NCBI GenBank assembly: GCA_029204225.1
Contig: MU832574.1
Span: 1-64,000, forward strand
Length of the DNA stretch: 64,000 nt
Source of the DNA: Diphasiastrum complanatum
Taxonomy: Eukaryota > Streptophyta > Lycopodiopsida > Lycopodiales > Lycopodiaceae
Direction of reading: 5' to 3'
Translations under genes and position numbers: made by a program
The notes under the pieces: generated by a model
The model's database searches: none
What the model was told of the DNA's origin: nothing
What the model saw: only the letters and a program-made list of their open reading frames with translations
Part shown: positions 59,976 to 64,000 of the stretch, piece after piece
Numbering within the stretch: position 1 is the stretch's first letter
Layout: every line of letters begins with the position of its first letter

Positions 59976-60667
59976 GACATGTGGAAATGCTATTGGTTGA
60001 TGAGGCCTGCCCTTCCAGCTCATCAATGCCCAAAGAGACCCAAAAATATTGAAAATAAATATGACAGATGGTTGAGAAGAGAAAATCAATCTACCATTAA
60101 TGTATATGCATTGTCAAATCTTGGTTAACAGGGATAACCAGAGTTAATTTGTAGCGCCAAGTAGATCAGTGTTTCAAATTTTTGCCAACAACTTTTCTCA
60201 TATTCATGGCTTTTTGTCTACGCAAATTTTCAGATTCATAGTTCATTGTTTCAGATTTTTGCATGCAAATTACGAAGGGCGCCATCAAGAAAGTCATGCT
60301 CCTTAATCGACTCTGTGCTTCTATTCAACGAGACAGATGATAATGGATTATGGGTGCCAAGAAAATATTCAAAAAACTCTTGGGTTTTGATGCATCCATC
60401 ATCAAGAGGAGCATTTCGAAAAAGAAAAAGGTCAAAACTATCATTTCGATCTTATTGGAAGGCCAGAATTTTGGATTTTAGAACATCATCAAGAGAAAAA
60501 TCTATTTCTGAAATTCTAGTCCAACATGTATATATGCATTCAAAGATAAAGATATTTTGATTTTTGCATAAATATCTAATAGTAAACTTGCCAATCTGAT
60601 CATTTTTCTCTTGCAGATTTATATCCATCCAACATAAATGAATGAGAGCCAAGTGGATCTTTAGCAG
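59976..60667 (+). other. Unrecognised region with a 105-codon open frame
   Basis: The frame 60246-60560 starts just after an AG (TTGTTTCAG) and encodes a basic stretch (LWVPRKYSKNSWVLMHP, GAFRKRKRSKL). I know no family like it. It could be an exon of the same unit as the candidate exons at 60668 and 61300. Confidence 0.25.
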
Positions 60668-60928
60668 GTGTGTTAGATGTTATTCACACTGATATTGGAC
60701 AGTTGCAATATCGAGGTAGAACTGCAAAAGGTCTAGCTGATAGTGGAATCTTTTTGTATGAATCAATGTACATTCCTGATACAAAAGAAAATTTTGGACA
60801 AATAGTACCAATTCCATCACCTAGTTTTGAAAGTGATGAATGGATTGCACCAGCTGCTATAGTTTCAGAATCATTTCGTTGCAAGACATATAATGATGTA
60901 AAAAATTCATTAAAAATGAGCACAAGAT
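60668..60928 (+). CDS. Candidate exon of unrecognised gene
   Basis: After an acceptor-like TTTAGCAG the frame reads VLDVIHTDIGQLQYRGRTAKG, then ESMYIPDTKENFGQIVPI, and ends in TAA at 60928. Codon use and composition look like coding sequence, but I do not recognise a domain. It may be a terminal exon or may splice upstream of the stop. Confidence 0.35.
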
Positions 60929-61299
60929 AAAAAACAGTCAGATTGAGTTGGTTTATTTCCTTGAATATATTTGTGGATTTCTTTTCAAGTGTCAATATTC
61001 ACAAAACTCCAATGATGTTTGTATGCAAAAATTTATCAAATAGTTTATTATCTAAACTTATGGATGAAGGCTGGGACAAAAGATCAAATGGAGAAATAGA
61101 ATGCGGAATTAAAATGTCTTCCATGTGCTTCCGTTATCAAATTGAAAAACAAATGTTAAGCTTATGCTTCCATTATCAAAGATGGAAAAAAAATAAAGGT
61201 AAATGGGTGCCACTCGATCAAGACTTGGAAGCCAGTGGACATTTAAAACAAAAAAATATTGAAATTATATACAATGATGCCGTTTTGACATGTGTTTAG

Positions 61300-61577
61300 G
61301 TGGAAGAAGATTGGAGTCTAAACTACATCCGGCGGGAACTATTGCTCCTAGAAGATGATGTACTTTCGAACTTCAGATTCATTTTCAATGGTAAACTCGT
61401 AAGTAACTGTAAACACTCGATCTTTTATGAATAGTTTCAATCAAAACTTTCTTATACAATTTCTGTACTAATTCTAACTAACTTTGTATTAGTTTTATGC
61501 AGGTACGTAAAAGACATGAGCTCGAGATCAAATGCAGAGATATTGGCGAAACAATCCAACTTATGGAAAAACATTGA
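61300..61577 (+). CDS. Two candidate terminal exons of unrecognised gene
   Basis: Exon 61300-61398 (33 codons, after TGTTTAG, before donor GTAAGTAACT) and exon 61503-61577 (after TTTTATGCAG) join in phase 0. They read VEEDWSLNYIRRELLLL...FRFIFNGKL and then VRKRHELEIKCRDIGETIQL to TGA. The join keeps one continuous frame with consensus splice sites, which argues for real exons. The pattern of short strands and a helix might be a ubiquitin-like fold, but this is only a guess. The preceding frame 60943-61299 may be the upstream exon. Confidence 0.4.
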
Positions 61578-61780
61578 GATTCAATATCAGCAAATACATG
61601 CCAATCATCATGTCTTTTTATCATTATAGAAAAATTGCATTCCATTATTAGACAATGGACACAAGCTGATTGTAAGAATCTATTGTGATATCAATAAAAA
61701 AAACCGATAAACGGGTTGTTTACAAGTAAAATGATTGTATCTTTTTTTTTTTTTATGTTTCTCTATTTACAAATAGATCT

Positions 61781-62135
61781 CTATTCAATCAATTTTTCTA
61801 TATTTTCTATATCAGTATTAGGAACTGATAAAGCAACAGCTCTTTCTATAATCTCCTTCTCCTCTGTTTTGGGAAGGGCCTCAATGCCTTTTAAGGCAAG
61901 AGGAATATCTGCTACAAAATTGCCTTCCTCTGTATTAGGAAGGACTATTCCTTTTTTATCATATAAAATAAGATCTGCATCCTGAAAAATCTGAAAGGCT
62001 GTTAAGTCAGGAACGGATTCCTTTTGAGGGCCCTCGATTGTAGGCGCAACGCTTACACCGTACTGGGCAAAGGTTCTGATCAACTCTTGCTGAAATCTAT
62101 AGACATCATCAGGAGTATACAGCTCAAGAGTGAAC
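61781..62135 (-). CDS. Candidate exon, acidic protein of unknown family
   Basis: The minus-strand frame begins after an acceptor-like GATGACAG with FTLELYTPDDVYRFQQELIR and runs 118 codons through SVAPTIEGPQKESVPDL, DADLILYDKKGIVLPNTEEG and ALKGIEALPKTEEKEIIERA to TAG at 61781. It is acidic, lacks low-complexity sequence, and looks protein-coding. I do not recognise it. It could be a terminal exon or an element-encoded product. Confidence 0.35.
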
Positions 62136-62433
62136 TGTCATCACAAAACATGAGAATCAGCAAATTACAAACAATGATAGTAATAAAATATGAATCAGAA
62201 TGAAATAAACTATAAATGAATAGAATATTATTTTCTCAATATCTACATCTGTTTGTAAATTATACCATTCAAAAAATAGCTTCAGATTGTACAAGACGAA
62301 CTATGCACAACTAAAAACGTCATTCTGCTGTACACACTGCATATAGAGAACGAAAATTAGTGATATTATGATAGAAATTTTATTTATTCTATGACAATAC
62401 ATTTGATTTAAGAAAAGGAATACATGCATATCA

Positions 62434-62865
62434 GAGAGATGTCAGATCTATCCTTTTAGGTACGACACATTTATTTTGCTAATCAAAAGTCGACACATGT
62501 TCTTTCGTCACTTTTTCACACGTGCGAAATAATTTCTATAAATAGATCTTTTTGGACACAAATTCTCACGCAAATTCACGATTGCTTTGTCGGATATCAA
62601 TTTCAAGCGCGCCGCTTGCTCTCATTACATCTCATTGGCTATTATGCGTCTGGATCCAATACTGCATCGTATGGTATCGCATTCAAGCGCGTCTCGCATA
62701 CCTTTTCTTTTCTGGTCATTGTTCTTGCGCTTGGATCTGATACTCCAACTTCAAAAATCTCTCTTGAGCGTTCGTTGATTGGACGTGCTTGTCGGACCAG
62801 GGGTTTGCGCCTGAGAACGATATCTTTGTTTAAAATGTCTAGTTTTGAATCCAGTTTGTTTATTT
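62434..62865 (+). repeat. Promoter-leader repeat, copy 1
   Basis: Matches 63010-63470 with an offset of about 576-594 bp. It includes a TATA-like CTATAAATAG (62536-62545), the leader words CGGATATCAATTTCAAGCGC, and an ATG (62836) whose frame closes after eleven codons. Confidence 0.8.
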
Positions 62866-62884
62866 TTTAATGAAATTTTGAGAC

Positions 62885-63117
62885 ACGTGTCATCTGATGA
62901 TTAGTCCACGTGGAATGTCCCTACTGACAATGATCATCAAATTATAAGGACACGTGGGTTGTGACACGTGCGCGAATCCCTTGATGACACGTGTCATTCT
63001 TGCATGTGACAGATGTCAGATCAATCATTCAAGATACGGTGCATTTATTTGGGCCAATCACATGTCGACACGTGTTCCTTTTTCACTTCTCCACACGTGC
63101 AAATTTTCTTATATAAA
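62885..63117 (+). promoter_or_regulatory. ACGTG-rich promoter with TATA box
   Basis: Seven ACGTG cores stand in 215 bp (62885, 62908, 62952, 62966, 62989, 63070, 63095), several in the palindrome GACACGTGTC or CCACGTGG. A TATA box TATATAAA follows at 63110-63117. ACGTG cores bind plant bZIP and bHLH factors (G-box, ABRE-like). It precedes the open frame at 63430 by about 310 bases. Confidence 0.65.
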
Positions 63118-63470
63118 TAGGTATTTTTCGGTTCGAATTTTTACGCAAATTTATGATTGCTTTGTCGGATATCGATTTCAAGCGCGCCGCATGCTCTCAT
63201 TACGTCTCGTTGACTATTATGCACTAGATCCGATACTGCATCCTCCGGTATCGCATTCAAGCGCGTTTCGTATCCCTTTTCTTTCCTGCTCGTTGTTCTT
63301 GCGCTCAGATCCGATACTTCAGCTTCCAATATCTCTTTTGAGTGCACGTTTCCTGGACTTGCTTGTCTGACCTGGTGTTTGAGCCTGAGAGCGATATTTG
63401 GAACTTCAGTTCTGTTATTTTTGTTTAAAATGTCTAATTTTGAATCCAGTTTGGTTTTTTTTTTTAATGA
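63010..63470 (+). repeat. Promoter-leader repeat, copy 2
   Basis: This copy runs from ATGTCAGATC through the TATA box and leader to the first codons of the frame at 63430. The leader contains several short upstream ATGs. Confidence 0.8.
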
Positions 63471-63999
63471 ATTTGGTATTACTGATAGATTGGACTATTT
63501 CAAATCTCTTTTTTCTCCTTTTCTTTTTATTCTACCTTCTATAACTGAGGGCCCTGGTGTGGAGGCATTTTCTGAGATATATCTCAGATTTAAGTCTCTG
63601 TTCAGTACTCCGTTATTCAGGTCTCAGAATAAAGACATGATTTATTATCAGGACTTGGTGACACTCGACAAGCATATCTGTAAAGCTAAGCTTGACAGAA
63701 TGTTTACCAAGTCACATAATGATTTCAAGTCTGTTGATGAGTGCCCAATTCATAATAAAAAATGTAGATTTGTTGATTTTCAGTCTGCTTTTGTTTTTTT
63801 CCTTTTGTTAGATATTTCTGACGATTCGGACTCTGTGCCCTCCACTTTTGAAGCAGCTTCTTCTAGTGGTACAAAGTCTGAAAAGTCAAAGATTGTAGAT
63901 ATAGAAATCTTTTTTATTGATACGAGTGTTAATTTAGATGATTGCTCTGATTTTGATCCTACTCGAAATAGGTCTACCTTTATAGGCCCTAGACCACCC
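63430..63999 (+). CDS. Open frame running off the window, unknown protein
   Basis: From ATG 63430 the frame is open for 190 codons to the window end, through an eleven-T run at 63455-63465. It begins MSNFESSLVFFFNEFGITDR, then YLRFKSLFSTPLFRSQNKDM, ECPIHNKKCRFVDFQ, and a serine/aspartate-rich tail (SDDSDSVPSTF). I do not recognise the family. The duplicated promoter with a TATA box about 310 bases upstream suggests a transcribed unit, possibly a gag-like or endogenous viral protein, but no motif supports either. The first promoter copy carries an aborted version of the same start. Confidence 0.45.
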   Translation, partial: MSNFESSLVFFFNEFGITDRLDYFKSLFSPFLFILPSITEGPGVEAFSEIYLRFKSLFSTPLFRSQNKDMIYYQDLVTLDKHICKAKLDRMFTKSHNDFKSVDECPIHNKKCRFVDFQSAFVFFLLLDISDDSDSVPSTFEAASSSGTKSEKSKIVDIEIFFIDTSVNLDDCSDFDPTRNRSTFIGPRPP

Positions 64000-64000
64000 A

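Overview
This window looks like nuclear DNA of a land plant with a large, transposon-rich genome. The evidence is a plant-type annexin, a kinetochore SPC25 gene with GT-AG introns up to 5.9 kb, many Ty1/copia elements primed by initiator-Met tRNA, Ty3/gypsy debris, a hAT remnant and a decayed non-LTR-type reverse transcriptase. A fern or similar seed-free vascular plant would fit, but that is an inference from gene structure and element mix, not something the sequence proves. There are no prokaryotic features, no rRNA genes and no CRISPR arrays.

Two host genes are recognisable. An annexin (872-3136, +) keeps its last five exons but has two frameshifts, lacks its first exon in the window, and lies just downstream of a copia LTR. 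SPC25 (23465-32209, -) is an intact six-exon, 251-codon gene. All five of its introns are phase 1, and they hold a hAT relic, a copia integrase relic and a long GA microsatellite.

Layout. 1-0.8 kb: copia 3' LTR. 0.9-3.1 kb: annexin. 3.1-5.4 kb: small repeats and tRNA-derived SINE-like pieces. 5.4-13.9 kb: mosaic of broken copia elements on both strands plus an 867-bp repeat (R1). 13.9-16 kb: minus-strand gypsy protease region. 16-20.5 kb: plus-strand gypsy-like gag preceded by two unusual short-period arrays. 23.5-32.2 kb: SPC25. 32.7-36.8 kb: a dispersed repeat family and a cluster of small hairpins sharing the core CCATCGCTGG. 37.3-39.1 kb: dead reverse transcriptase. 39.2-40.0 kb: second R1 copy. 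40.7-49.6 kb: three-level nest (solo LTR inside the 5' LTR of a non-autonomous copia, itself inside the pol gene of an older copia, each insertion with its own target-site duplication). 50.7-52.7 kb: plus-strand copia remains. 53.7-60.0 kb: structurally complete copia with 862-bp LTRs and the duplication ATTAG. 60-64 kb: unrecognised exons, a tandemly duplicated ACGTG-rich promoter, and an open frame that starts at 63430 and runs off the window.

Almost every mobile-element gene is broken by frameshifts, nonsense codons or loss of catalytic residues. The LTRs share clusters of a CACACGTGTG palindrome, which suggests common transcriptional control. The least explained parts are the 60-64 kb segment, the CCATCGCTGG hairpins, the 16.4-17.9 kb arrays and the repeat R1.
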